Shown: piece after piece, positions 1 to 8,458 of the stretch
Position numbering within the stretch: position 1 is the first letter of the stretch
Layout of the letters: each line of letters begins with the position of its first letter
NCBI GenBank assembly: GCA_017542485.1
Contig: JAFXXC010000006.1
Span: 1-64,000, forward strand
Direction of reading: 5' to 3'
DNA: 64,000 nucleotides
DNA from: Acholeplasmatales bacterium
GTDB lineage: Bacteria; Bacillota_I; Bacilli_A; Acholeplasmatales; Anaeroplasmataceae
Made by a program: the position numbers and the translations under genes
Notes under the pieces: model-generated
Databases searched by the model: none
What the model was told of the DNA's origin: nothing
Seen by the model: the letters and a program-made list of their open reading frames with translations, nothing else

Positions 1-293
1 ACGTTGTAAGATAATAACTCATTTCCTTGAGCTTCTGAGAAACGGAATTCTCTTATGAAGCGCTTAGGAGCAGTGTTAGCCTTAGCAACGTGACCCTGTT
101 CAGGCTTATTAGATAATGTTTCTCTTTTGTTAGAGCAACCAACCTGTACAGCAACATAACCATCGTTTTCAACTGTCTTTTGTTGTAATACTACATTTTC
201 AGAACAATCAACGATAGTGACTGGAACTAAATTTCCAGCTGCATCGAAAATTTGAGTCATGCCCAATTTTCTACCTAAGATTCCCTTAGCCAT
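1..293 (-). CDS. rplC: 50S ribosomal protein L3 (partial, N-terminal part)
   Basis: About 97 codons lie in the window; the rest of the gene continues past position 1. The N-terminus, beginning [16 protein letters not shown], is the classic L3 start, followed by the VPVTIV strand typical of the family. L3 binds 23S rRNA near the peptidyl-transferase centre and is an early assembly protein. It follows rpsJ by 34 bases, the usual S10-operon order, and has a purine-rich ribosome site (GAGGAAA) upstream. The assignment is secure; only the truncation by the window edge limits it. Confidence 0.97.
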   Translation of the reverse strand, partial: MAKGILGRKLGMTQIFDAAGNLVPVTIVDCSENVVLQQKTVENDGYVAVQVGCSNKRETLSNKPEQGHVAKANTAPKRFIREFRFSEAQGNELLSYN

Positions 294-327
294 TGAAATT
301 TTCCTCTTTTCCTTAATATTTTAATAA

Positions 328-636
328 TTACTTCTTTAATACGATATCTACACCAGATGGTAAATCGATATGCATTAAAGCATCAATTGTTTGTGAAGTT
401 GGATCCACAATTTCGATTAATCTCTTATGAGTTCTTCTTTCGAATTGTTCACGAGAATCCTTGTTAACATGTGGTGAACGAAGGATTGTGAAGATTTCCT
501 TCTCTGTAGGTAGTGGAATTGGACCATTTACCTGAGAACCAGTCTTCTTTACGCTATCAACAATTTTCTTTGCTGATGCATCTAATAATTTGTGATCATA
601 AGACTTTAAACGAATTTTAATTTTTTCTTTTGCCAT
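328..636 (-). CDS. rpsJ: 30S ribosomal protein S10
   Basis: A full-length S10 of 102 residues, the normal size. It starts [19 protein letters not shown] and has the conserved loop region around [22 protein letters not shown], the part that reaches into the 30S head. S10 is a component of the small subunit and also serves as NusE in transcription antitermination. It is the first gene of the S10 operon here and is followed by rplC. The start codon has a good ribosome site (AAAGGAG, spacing 9). A long 5' leader precedes it. Confidence 0.98.
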   Translation of the reverse strand: MAKEKIKIRLKSYDHKLLDASAKKIVDSVKKTGSQVNGPIPLPTEKEIFTILRSPHVNKDSREQFERRTHKRLIEIVDPTSQTIDALMHIDLPSGVDIVLKK

Positions 637-770
637 TTTTATAATCTCCTTTCGCCTATAATCGTTGTATAGACTTGCTCCATGGGAAAACCCGATACAT
701 CGTTAATGACAACGCTCTTCGGTGTGTCAGCAACCTCCCACTTCACAGCCATTCATGCTCGACATAGAGC
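637..770 (-). ncRNA. Probable S10-operon 5' leader RNA
   Basis: About 130 bases separate the predicted transcription start (near 770) from rpsJ. The stretch is less AT-rich than neighbouring intergenic DNA and contains several short hairpins. On the minus strand these include GCTC-tatgtc-GAGC near the 5' end and GGG-tttt-CCC in the middle. S10 operons of low-GC Gram-positive bacteria are known to carry a conserved leader involved in ribosomal-protein autoregulation. The position, length and a block reading GGAGGTTGCTGACACACC fit that, but I matched it from memory, not from a covariance model. Confidence 0.55.
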
Positions 771-776
771 CCTTTC

Positions 777-805
777 ATTATACCAAAAACAAAAATCAAT
801 TGCAA
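777..805 (-). promoter_or_regulatory. Sigma-A-type promoter of the S10 operon
   Basis: Read on the minus strand: TTGCAA, 17 bases, TATAAT. Spacing and -10 box are ideal for a housekeeping promoter. The predicted start, about 7 bases downstream of the -10 box, gives the 130-base leader in front of rpsJ. Confidence 0.8.
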
Positions 806-934
806 CAACTTTTTATATTTTTTAAAATTTACGCTTACCTAAAGGATTTTTTGACTTTTTGAATAAATAATATGATTAACATTTCATTCCTATAATATAA
901 ATAAGGATAAAAATGCCTATTTTTCTCAAAAATA

Positions 935-963
935 TTTAATTAACACAATAAATATGTTAAAAT
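935..963 (+). promoter_or_regulatory. Putative promoter of the pectate lyase gene
   Basis: TTTAAT, 17 bases, TAAAAT on the plus strand, ending about 30 bases before the start codon at 995. The -35 box is weak, and the DNA around it is so AT-rich that chance matches are easy. Apart from this and the S10 promoter, I see nothing else in the 806-994 stretch. Confidence 0.4.
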
Positions 964-994
964 TTTTGTAATATTTATCAAAAAGGGTGAAAAA

Positions 995-3133
995 ATGAAA
1001 AAAATAGGAAAAATAATGCTAATCTCAATTGGATTACTTACTTTAGCATCTTGTGGAAATAGTACACCAGCAATTTCAAGTACTACTTCGCAAAATACAC
1101 CAACAACTACTACACCAACTTCTACTCCAACTACAACGAGTGAAGCAAGTAGTCAATCTACATCTACTACAACAATTACACCTGAGGATATTACAATCGA
1201 AATTCCTACAGTATATACAATTGATTCACAAGATAATGAATCTATTCCAGTAATAGAATATACAGGAGCACCTATAAATATTCCTTTTACTGCTCCAGAA
1301 GGATGCACTTCTACTATTCAATATAAATTAAAAGGGGCGCAAGATAGTGAATACACTACTACTGCCCCAAAAGATTTAGGAGAATATGAAATAATGGTTA
1401 CTGTTACTCCTCCTAATTCTACAACTCCTATTGTAGTTAAAAAGGACATAAAAATAGGAATCGATTTCTTAGGCGATTATAAACAATACGAAAATACTTC
1501 AGCATACAGAAAGGTATCTTCTGCAGAAGAATTCCTAGAAGTATTGTATGATGCAAAATACACTTACACTACTACTTCAACAGGATTATTAAAAAGTGAG
1601 GGATATGATACTATTTCCTCATCAACAGTTAGACAAAATGAAAGCCAATGGAAAAAATGGGTAACAAGAGTAATATATTTAAAAGATGGTGATGATTATG
1701 TTCGAATACCATCAAATACTGCTTGGAATCCAGACGATACAGTTTATACAAATGAATTAACATATTATAAAGATATAGATACTTCACGAGTTACTTTCGA
1801 ACAGGAATTAACAAAAGAAGGTAAAGTAAAGGTAATAGAACTAACTTGTGATTTAGATTTAGGTTATAATTTAATAAAAGATTTGGGTGCAAGTTCATCA
1901 ACATTTATGAATTGGGATAAAAATCATGCACTAGAAGATTCAACAAAATATTATAAAGATCCTGACATTAAGGCTTCTGGTATAAGTCAAATCAAAGTAG
2001 AAAACATGACCGATTTATTAATCTATTCTAAAAATGGAGCCAAAATAACACATGCAGGATTTAATGTATTAAGCTGTAAGGATGTTTCATTTAGAAATTT
2101 AGAAATGGATGAAATATGGATGTGGGAAGATTCTACCACTACCGATTTAACAAAAATTGGAGATTATGATGCTGCACCATGGGCATATTTTAAAATTTCA
2201 CATAGTGAGAATGTTTGGATTGATCATTGTACATTTGGAAAATCATTTGATGGACAGATAGATTTTGCCAATCCTGTTTATGACTCATATGAGACATTAT
2301 CTAGAGCACCTTATGGCGGAACAGGTGCCAATGGTCTTAAAGTAACTTATTGTGATTTTAAAGCTGGTAGTGATGATCCTGATGGCTATTTATATAAAAT
2401 GATGGAAAAAATTGAACAAGAATATCAAGTATATGCTGCTGATAAGACAAATTATGTTGCTTCCGAAAAAACTTGTAGATACTATTTTAACCTAAGAGAT
2501 AGTGGAAAATCATTTACTACTATTATGAATGTTTATGCCATTCCTCAGAAGAAAGCCTTCTTATGGTGTGATAGTGGTGACAAATATGCATATAACAAGT
2601 ATATGGTTGCTATACTTGCTAATTGTACAATTAAAAATATAGAAACTAGACTACCTAAAGTAAGAGGTGGTATGGCATATGTATATAATGTATTAGTTGA
2701 TAATACAGAATATTTTAAAGCTAATAAATACGGAAATGTTTCAGAAGGAATTCTTTCTGGATTAGACGCTTCTATCTATTTGGAATCTGTAGAATATAAA
2801 GGAATAAAGAATTATTTAAAAAATAATGATTCTACTCCTGATGCTGGTAAAGGATATCCAACAGTAAATGGTGGATATATGATTAAAAATTCAGTATTAG
2901 GAACAATTGTTGGTTCTACAGATAAAGAAAATAATACTGACCCATTCTTAAGTGTAAATTCTACTACTTCTAAATTATCAATAGGCAATTTTGCATTTAA
3001 AGTAAATGGTGAAAAAACTGATTTAACTGAACCACCTTTTGAAATTGATGCTTATAAATTAGTTGAAGATGGCGAACAAGTCGGTTCATTAGAAGATTAT
3101 TTTATTGAACATCCAACAGGAGTGTTAAGATAG
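995..3133 (+). CDS. Pectate lyase-like lipoprotein (polysaccharide lyase family 1)
   Basis: A predicted surface lipoprotein of 712 residues. The signal peptide ends in the lipobox LASC (lipidated Cys20). A Ser/Thr-rich stalk runs from about 22 to 70, then a small Ig-like region to about 150, then a right-handed beta-helix of the pectate lyase C superfamily. Diagnostic PL1 motifs are present: NVWIDHCTF near residue 408, and TRLPKVRGGMAYVYN near 551, which matches the family's catalytic R-x-P-x-x-R segment. PL1 enzymes cleave de-esterified polygalacturonan by beta-elimination. The C-terminal part may hold extra helix coils. Ribosome site GGGTG precedes the ATG. A zinc-ribbon gene follows within 10 bases. 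Substrate is inferred; pectin lyase activity is the main alternative. Confidence 0.88.
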   Translation: MKKIGKIMLISIGLLTLASCGNSTPAISSTTSQNTPTTTTPTSTPTTTSEASSQSTSTTTITPEDITIEIPTVYTIDSQDNESIPVIEYTGAPINIPFTAPEGCTSTIQYKLKGAQDSEYTTTAPKDLGEYEIMVTVTPPNSTTPIVVKKDIKIGIDFLGDYKQYENTSAYRKVSSAEEFLEVLYDAKYTYTTTSTGLLKSEGYDTISSSTVRQNESQWKKWVTRVIYLKDGDDYVRIPSNTAWNPDDTVYTNELTYYKDIDTSRVTFEQELTKEGKVKVIELTCDLDLGYNLIKDLGASSSTFMNWDKNHALEDSTKYYKDPDIKASGISQIKVENMTDLLIYSKNGAKITHAGFNVLSCKDVSFRNLEMDEIWMWEDSTTTDLTKIGDYDAAPWAYFKISHSENVWIDHCTFGKSFDGQIDFANPVYDSYETLSRAPYGGTGANGLKVTYCDFKAGSDDPDGYLYKMMEKIEQEYQVYAADKTNYVASEKTCRYYFNLRDSGKSFTTIMNVYAIPQKKAFLWCDSGDKYAYNKYMVAILANCTIKNIETRLPKVRGGMAYVYNVLVDNTEYFKANKYGNVSEGILSGLDASIYLESVEYKGIKNYLKNNDSTPDAGKGYPTVNGGYMIKNSVLGTIVGSTDKENNTDPFLSVNSTTSKLSIGNFAFKVNGEKTDLTEPPFEIDAYKLVEDGEQVGSLEDYFIEHPTGVLR

Positions 3134-3142
3134 GTGGATAAA

Positions 3143-3538
3143 ATGGACTTTAATATTAAACGCAGATTATTAACTAAAGAAGAAAAATTAAGACGTGCTA
3201 TATATTTCTACACTTATAATATACCTAATTTTGAAGTCGAATATGTTAATGGTCACTATGAGGAAGATGAATATAACAAACCTCTTGTTGATATTGATAA
3301 AAACATTAATAGATTAGATGAAGATATAAAAACTCTGATTTATGAATATGCAGAACGTGAAATATATGATGAAACTATTGATCTTAAATGTTTAGATTGC
3401 GATTATCAAGAATTAAATGTCAGTTGGGAAGATGTTGATGAATTTTGGAATGGTAAAAAATATCCAAAACTATATTGCCCTGAATGTGGTAAACTACAAT
3501 TTGTGCCTATTGATATTTGGAATAAAAAGAAAAAATAA
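3143..3538 (+). CDS. Hypothetical zinc-ribbon protein
   Basis: I do not recognise the family. The protein has 131 residues, is rich in Asp, Glu and Tyr, and has no signal peptide or membrane segment. Near the C-terminus two CxxC pairs (LKCLDCDY and LYCPECGK) about 35 residues apart look like a zinc ribbon. The ATG at 3143 is preferred over an in-frame GTG at 3134 because AGGTGG sits 5 bases before it. That ribosome site overlaps the stop codon of the pectate lyase gene, so translation is probably coupled. A terminator follows, making this a two-gene transcript. A cytoplasmic role is likely. Confidence 0.65.
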   Translation: MDFNIKRRLLTKEEKLRRAIYFYTYNIPNFEVEYVNGHYEEDEYNKPLVDIDKNINRLDEDIKTLIYEYAEREIYDETIDLKCLDCDYQELNVSWEDVDEFWNGKKYPKLYCPECGKLQFVPIDIWNKKKK

Positions 3539-3554
3539 ATTAATAAATAAGATA

Positions 3555-3584
3555 AAAACACTCGGATTTTATTCCAAGTGTTTT
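3555..3584. terminator. Bidirectional terminator between convergent genes
   Basis: Twelve-base arms (AAAACACTCGGA and TCCAAGTGTTTT) around a 6-base loop. The one mismatch on the plus strand becomes a G-U pair on the minus strand. Runs of T follow in both directions. It separates the plus-strand pectate lyase unit from the minus-strand aminotransferase, whose stop codon is 2 bases away. Confidence 0.8.
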
Positions 3585-3585
3585 T

Positions 3586-4749
3586 CTATTTTAGATATTC
3601 TTTTTTATATAAATTAATACCTTCCAATAATCTATTTAATCCTTCTTTTAAATTTTCAAAAGATGTTGCTAGATTAATTCTAATAAAGCCTTTAAATGAT
3701 TTACCATATTCTTCCCCATAAGAAAAATATACCTTTGCATTATCCTTTAAATAATTGCATAAAAATAAACCATCTTCACAAATATCACTAACATCTACCC
3801 AAGCTAAATATAATGAATCTGCAATTTCATATTTAAATTCTTTAATATTCTTATCGATAAATTCCTTTAAATACTTTTTATTATTATATACATATTCATT
3901 CATTTCTTTAAGCCAAGTATCGCCATTATTTAAAGCACTTATAAACGCACTATATACAAAAGCATTACCTTCAGCTACCTCATCAGTATTCAACCCTCTA
4001 TCAACAAGTTTTCTCATACTCTCGTTAGGAACAACAACACAAGCTCCTTGTAAACCTGCCAAATTAAAGCATTTAGATGCGCTTATACATAAAACTAAAA
4101 CATCTTTAAAATCATTAATTAATAAAGTACTATTATATTCTTTTCCTGGATTTACAATATCTGAATGTATTTCATCTGATAATACAATTACATTATTATC
4201 TTTACATATTTTAGCTATTCTTTTTAATTCTTCAATATCCCAGATTTTTCCAATAGGATTTTGTGGATTACATAATATCAGCATTTTAACACCAGATTTA
4301 ATCTTATTCTCAAAATCGTTAAAATCTAATTTATATTTACCATCTTCTAAATATAAGTCTGTCTCAACAGGAATTCTATTATTATTTAAAATTGAATTAA
4401 AAAATATATTATATGTTGGCGTAATTACCATTATTTTATCACAAACATTAGTAAGCTTTCTTACAACACTTGATATTGCCGGAACTACCCCTGTAGAAAA
4501 TATCATAGAATTTATATCAATATCTACATGATGATGTCTTTTCCAAAAATCCTTAAATGCTATAAAATATTCTTTAGGTGTATCAGTATAGCCTAAAGCA
4601 CCTAAATTAGTTCTATCTATAATCGCATTTTTAACTTCTGGCATAGTATCAAAATCCATATCAGCTACCCACATAGGAAGAACATCCTTATATTTCCATT
4701 TTAACGAACTTACATTTAACCTATTAGCACATTTATCAAAATTATACAT
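3586..4749 (-). CDS. PatB/MalY-type PLP aminotransferase (probable cystathionine beta-lyase)
   Basis: A fold-type I PLP enzyme of 387 residues, the usual length. The N-terminus has the MWVADMDF signature of the MalY/PatB group. PLP contacts are visible: NPQNP (161-165), SDEIHSD (Asp192) and SASKCFNLAGLQ with the Schiff-base Lys226. Members cleave C-S bonds of cystathionine or cysteine conjugates, giving a thiol, pyruvate and ammonia; E. coli MalY also represses the maltose regulon. The gene starts 2 bases after the DUF3737 gene and probably belongs to the TetR-controlled transcript. The exact substrate cannot be read from the sequence. Confidence 0.88.
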   Translation of the reverse strand: MYNFDKCANRLNVSSLKWKYKDVLPMWVADMDFDTMPEVKNAIIDRTNLGALGYTDTPKEYFIAFKDFWKRHHHVDIDINSMIFSTGVVPAISSVVRKLTNVCDKIMVITPTYNIFFNSILNNNRIPVETDLYLEDGKYKLDFNDFENKIKSGVKMLILCNPQNPIGKIWDIEELKRIAKICKDNNVIVLSDEIHSDIVNPGKEYNSTLLINDFKDVLVLCISASKCFNLAGLQGACVVVPNESMRKLVDRGLNTDEVAEGNAFVYSAFISALNNGDTWLKEMNEYVYNNKKYLKEFIDKNIKEFKYEIADSLYLAWVDVSDICEDGLFLCNYLKDNAKVYFSYGEEYGKSFKGFIRINLATSFENLKEGLNRLLEGINLYKKEYLK

Positions 4750-4751
4750 AA

Positions 4752-5594
4752 CTACTCCTTTGTAATAATTGTGGTCTTCTTAGGATCAATCATATTATCA
4801 TCTAATATAACCTCTCCAATAGATAAAGCTTCTATTCTACCATTCTTAGGATTCTTAACTGAATCAATTTTAGTAGTTATCACTGCATCAACATCACTAC
4901 ATAATTCGAATGACAAATCTGTATTCAATAATTTACAATTTATCATTTTGATTCCATCCATATAACACATTCCCTGATTAGAATCAATTGTACAATTAAT
5001 AAGTGTTATATTCTTACTATTCCATCCTAAATACTCTCCAATTATTGTTGAATCATATATAATTACATTTTCACAATTCCAAAAAGAATCTTTTGAATTC
5101 ATCTTTGCATTTCTTATTTCAATATTCTTAGCTCCATCAAAAGCATAATTACCTGCCAATGTGAAATTATCTATTTTAATATTAGATGAATTCATACCAA
5201 AATAATGTCCTTTAGCTTGTACATTTTTCATAGTAATATTTTCGCATGACCATAAAAATTCTTCTGCATTTGGTATCATTGTATTTTCAATAGTTATATT
5301 CTTTGACCTTCTAAATTGTTTTGGCGCTTCAATAAATGAATCTTTAATGTAAATATTATCAGTATACCAAATTCCTGATCTTGCTGTATCAAGCCAAGTA
5401 GTATTAAAAACCTTAATATTTTTAGAATACCATAATGGATATTTCCATTTAAAAATACAATTTCTTAATTCAATTTCACTTGATTCTTTAAGTGGCGATT
5501 CACCATCAGAGAATGTTGTATCATAAAATACTGCCCCATGAGTATTATACATTGCTCTTTCGCCGGTTAATAATTCTTGCCTATATTCTTTCAT
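4752..5594 (-). CDS. DUF3737 family protein
   Basis: A soluble protein of 280 residues made of short beta-strand repeats (patterns such as NITIENT, NVIIDST, NITLINC, each 18-22 residues), suggesting a right-handed beta-helix. I recognise the family as DUF3737 from its start MKEYRQELLTGERAMY and the repeated W-S-x-N pattern. Its function is unknown to me. The ATG at 5594 is chosen over an upstream in-frame start at 5636 because GGAGG lies 6 bases before it. It overlaps the end of the TetR gene by 14 bases, which suggests translational coupling. The adjacent C-S lyase gene suggests a shared process. Confidence 0.8.
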   Translation of the reverse strand: MKEYRQELLTGERAMYNTHGAVFYDTTFSDGESPLKESSEIELRNCIFKWKYPLWYSKNIKVFNTTWLDTARSGIWYTDNIYIKDSFIEAPKQFRRSKNITIENTMIPNAEEFLWSCENITMKNVQAKGHYFGMNSSNIKIDNFTLAGNYAFDGAKNIEIRNAKMNSKDSFWNCENVIIYDSTIIGEYLGWNSKNITLINCTIDSNQGMCYMDGIKMINCKLLNTDLSFELCSDVDAVITTKIDSVKNPKNGRIEALSIGEVILDDNMIDPKKTTIITKE

Positions 5595-6165
5595 CACAAA
5601 CCTCCAAATAAGGTAATAATAGCTCCTTAGCCCCAATTCCTATATTTTCATCATCAAATTTCAATTGTCCATCTGACATAATCCAAATTAGCATTAGCCC
5701 ATATAAAGTAGAAATAATTTTATATGATAATAAAGATATATCAACATCTTTTTTTAATTCATTCTTATTCAAACTATTCTTTAACATATTAGAAATAGTA
5801 TTATAATCATATTCAAGCTTACATCTACAATTCAAATTATTTTGTAACCAACACTTTGAAATTTCAATTCCTAACAGAGTTACACTTTCTTTGTATCTTT
5901 TAAAATAATAATCTAGTTTAGATACTATATCAGAATCCACACTATTAATCTCATCATTAATATATCTAAACTCCATACAACCAATTTCTCCTACTATATC
6001 TTCCTTTTTCTTAAAATAAACATAATAAGAGCCTTTGGCTACCCCAGCAAGCTTAGTTATATCATCTACTGATACATTATCTATACCTTTTTCTTTAATT
6101 AAAGACCTTGCTGCTTCAATTATTTTATTTTTTGTTTGCAATGCTTTCTCATCTCTAATACCCAT
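5581..6165 (-). CDS. TetR/AcrR-family transcriptional regulator
   Basis: 194 residues, normal for the family. The N-terminal helix-turn-helix is clear at about 10-56 (KNKIIEAARSLIKEKGIDNVSVDDITKLAGVAKGSYYVYFKKKEDI). The C-terminal ligand-binding half is helical and unremarkable, with a Cys pair near residues 85-93. It heads a three-gene unit with the DUF3737 protein and the PatB-like lyase. Two palindromes lie directly upstream and are the obvious autoregulatory operator. The inducer is unknown; by context it may be a sulfur compound or a toxic small molecule, but that is a guess. Confidence 0.9.
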   Translation of the reverse strand: MGIRDEKALQTKNKIIEAARSLIKEKGIDNVSVDDITKLAGVAKGSYYVYFKKKEDIVGEIGCMEFRYINDEINSVDSDIVSKLDYYFKRYKESVTLLGIEISKCWLQNNLNCRCKLEYDYNTISNMLKNSLNKNELKKDVDISLLSYKIISTLYGLMLIWIMSDGQLKFDDENIGIGAKELLLPYLEVCDERI

Positions 6166-6199
6166 ATCATCACGTCCCTACTGCATTATAATACAATAA

Positions 6200-6226
6200 T
6201 GACTATTAGTCAATGACCATTAGTCA
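6200..6226 (-). promoter_or_regulatory. Tandem palindromic operator upstream of the TetR gene
   Basis: Two 13-base palindromes lie one base apart: TGACTATTAGTCA (6200-6212, perfect) and TGACCATTAGTCA (6214-6226, one mismatched pair). Their centres are 14 bases apart and they sit 35-60 bases upstream of the start codon. TetR dimers bind such inverted repeats, so autorepression is likely. Confidence 0.75.
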
Positions 6227-6237
6227 TTATTAATCAA

Positions 6238-6262
6238 AATAAAAGGGGCAAGCAAATGCCCC
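6238..6262 (-). terminator. Terminator of the EF-G-like gene
   Basis: GGGGCA and TGCCCC arms around a 6-base loop, just after the stop codon of the EF-G-like gene. On the minus strand the hairpin is followed by TTTTATTTT. It separates that gene from the TetR operator. Confidence 0.85.
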
Positions 6263-6273
6263 AAATATTATAA

Positions 6274-8319
6274 TTACTTATTAGCTGCTTTTAAAATCTT
6301 TTCTTGTACATATTGAGGAGCCTCTTCATATCCATCAAATGTTCTATTGAAATATCCAGCGCCTTGAGTCATAGATTTTAAATCATTAACATATTCTAAT
6401 ATTTCAGATTCAGGAACTAACGCAGTAATCTTTTGATTCTTAGATGTATTAATATCTACACCAATAATCTTAGCTCTACGAGTGTTTAAATCAGATAATA
6501 TTGTTCCTGTATCATCAGGATGAATAGTAACTACTATTTTAATAATTGGTTCCAAAATAGTAGGTTTACATTTCATATAAGCATCCTTAAATGCTAATAT
6601 TGCTGCATTCTTAAATGCTAATTCATTTGAATCTACATCATGATATTTACCATCTTTTAATATAGCATGTACGCCAATTACTGGGAAACCAGCCAATAAT
6701 CCTTTTTCACATGCTTCATAGAAACCTTTTTCTACTGCAGGGAAATAATTCTTAGGTACCGCACCACCAAACACTTCTTCTGAGAATGTATTTTCTGGAG
6801 CTGGTTTAAATTCCATTTGTACAACGCCATAGAATCCAGATCCACCAGATTGCTTAATATATCTACCATCACCAACAGCTGATGTTTTTATAGTTTCTCT
6901 ATATACAACCTTACTATCCTCAGTTGTAACATTTAATTTATATGAATTTTTCATTCTTTCTAATATGAAATTCAAATGACCTAATCCCAAACTACCAATT
7001 AATAATTGATTAGTTTCATGATTACGCTTAACCTCAATAGACTTATCCTCAAGCATCATCTTTTGTAAAGTAGTACCTAACTTGTCATCATCATTCTTAT
7101 TAGCAGTAATTAATGCCTTAAAATAAACTGCAGTTGGGAAATCAATTGGACTATAAATAACCTTAGCCTTTGGACTACATAATGTCATAGATGTTTCAAG
7201 TCCATCAACCTTATTTACACAACCAATATCTCCAGCCTTAAGCTCATTAACTTGGTTTTGCTTAGAACCAAATAATGTAAATATTTGGTTTAACGCAACA
7301 GTTTTCTTTAAATTAGGTATATATACAGTATCTCCAGCCTTTAGAACACCTGAATTTACTTTAAATATTGATGAAACACCACTAAATGAATCTACAGTAG
7401 TTTTGAAAACAAAAGCACTAAATGGTTCTTCATCTAAAGTTTTAATAGTTACAGTCTTATCATTTTCATCCTTTGCTTCAATAGGATTTAAATCACTTGG
7501 TGAAGGTAAATAGTCGATCAACATATTAAGTGCTGTATGAATAGTAATGTTCTTTAAAGCAGAACCAACTAATACAGGTGTTAAATCACCATTTAATACA
7601 CCAGTTCTTAAACCATTATGAATCTCTTCATTAGTTAAAGGTTCACCACCAAAGAATTTATCTAATAATTCTTCGCTTGTTTCAGCAACAGCCTCTACCA
7701 TTGTATTATGTAATTCAAATACCTTTTGTTTCTTATCATCGTATATTTCAGCATCTTCGCATTCTTTACCATTATACTTTCTAGCCTTTAATGTAACTAC
7801 ATTAATAAAACCATCAAAATTATTATCATGTCCCATAGGATAACAGAAAGGAATTGCATTCTTACCTAATTTTTCTCTTATATCAGCTAATACATCCTCA
7901 AAATTAATATTTTCTTTATCCATCTTATTAACATAAATAAGAGTAGGAATATTTTTCTTTCTTAGCATATTCCAATGCTTAACAGTTTCAACTTCTACCT
8001 TAGCCTGTGCATCAAGTACTAAAATAGCACCCTTAACAACACCGACTGCCGCAATAGCCTCACCAATAAAATCATCATTACCTGGAGCGTCAATAAAGTT
8101 AATCTTACAATTATTGTAAGTAACTGGAACAACGCTTAATCTAACTGAAGATAACTTTGCCTTTTCTTCTGGTAAATAGTCACTTATAGTAGTTCCTTTC
8201 TCAACAGCACCCTTAGGTAAATTAAGGGCTACAGAAGCAATTGCTTCTACTAATGTAGTCTTACCACTACCTTGGTGGCCTAAAACTACGACATTTCTAA
8301 TATCATTTCCCATATTCAT
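6274..8319 (-). CDS. EF-G-like translational GTPase (divergent FusA2-type paralogue)
   Basis: 681 residues with the EF-G layout: G domain, domain II, then domains III-V including a full domain IV (near FYGVVQMEFKP) and a C-terminal segment reading RRAKIIGVD. GTP motifs are GHQGSGKTT (14-22), DAPGN (77-81), NKMD (131-134) and SALKN. Two departures matter. The catalytic His of the canonical DxPGH motif is Asn81, and the switch I sequence of true EF-G (the RGITI segment) is replaced by a run around KLSSVRLSV. This matches the EF-G-like FusA2 group rather than the essential translocase. No ribosomal-protein genes adjoin it. It starts at the first ATG, with GAAAGGA as ribosome site. Its role may be in ribosome recycling or stress, but this is inferred. 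Confidence 0.8.
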   Translation of the reverse strand: MNMGNDIRNVVVLGHQGSGKTTLVEAIASVALNLPKGAVEKGTTISDYLPEEKAKLSSVRLSVVPVTYNNCKINFIDAPGNDDFIGEAIAAVGVVKGAILVLDAQAKVEVETVKHWNMLRKKNIPTLIYVNKMDKENINFEDVLADIREKLGKNAIPFCYPMGHDNNFDGFINVVTLKARKYNGKECEDAEIYDDKKQKVFELHNTMVEAVAETSEELLDKFFGGEPLTNEEIHNGLRTGVLNGDLTPVLVGSALKNITIHTALNMLIDYLPSPSDLNPIEAKDENDKTVTIKTLDEEPFSAFVFKTTVDSFSGVSSIFKVNSGVLKAGDTVYIPNLKKTVALNQIFTLFGSKQNQVNELKAGDIGCVNKVDGLETSMTLCSPKAKVIYSPIDFPTAVYFKALITANKNDDDKLGTTLQKMMLEDKSIEVKRNHETNQLLIGSLGLGHLNFILERMKNSYKLNVTTEDSKVVYRETIKTSAVGDGRYIKQSGGSGFYGVVQMEFKPAPENTFSEEVFGGAVPKNYFPAVEKGFYEACEKGLLAGFPVIGVHAILKDGKYHDVDSNELAFKNAAILAFKDAYMKCKPTILEPIIKIVVTIHPDDTGTILSDLNTRRAKIIGVDINTSKNQKITALVPESEILEYVNDLKSMTQGAGYFNRTFDGYEEAPQYVQEKILKAANK

Positions 8320-8406
8320 TTAATCCTTTCATATAAAACGTGTATCTTATATTTATTATAATATAATAACTTAAAATACTAAAGTATAATTTTATATAAA
8401 ATAAAA

Positions 8407-8442
8407 AAAACTGTTAAAATCGCACTAGATTTTAACAGTTTT
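8407..8442 (-). terminator. Strong terminator of the 8459-9046 gene
   Basis: Perfect 15-base arms (AAAACTGTTAAAATC and its complement) with a 6-base loop. On the minus strand it is followed by eight T residues. It begins 16 bases past the stop of the membrane protein gene. Confidence 0.92.
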
Positions 8443-8458
8443 AACATATTATTAATTA

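Noticed and set aside
1053-1253. A 66-codon Gln/Leu-rich frame inside the pectate lyase gene
   Set aside because: It is the alternative frame of the Thr/Ser stalk repeats and has no independent support.
3755-4531. A 258-codon open frame on the plus strand opposite the PatB-like gene
   Set aside because: It is the antisense shadow of a well-conserved gene. It has no ribosome site and its translation has a low-complexity Ser/Leu/Ile composition.
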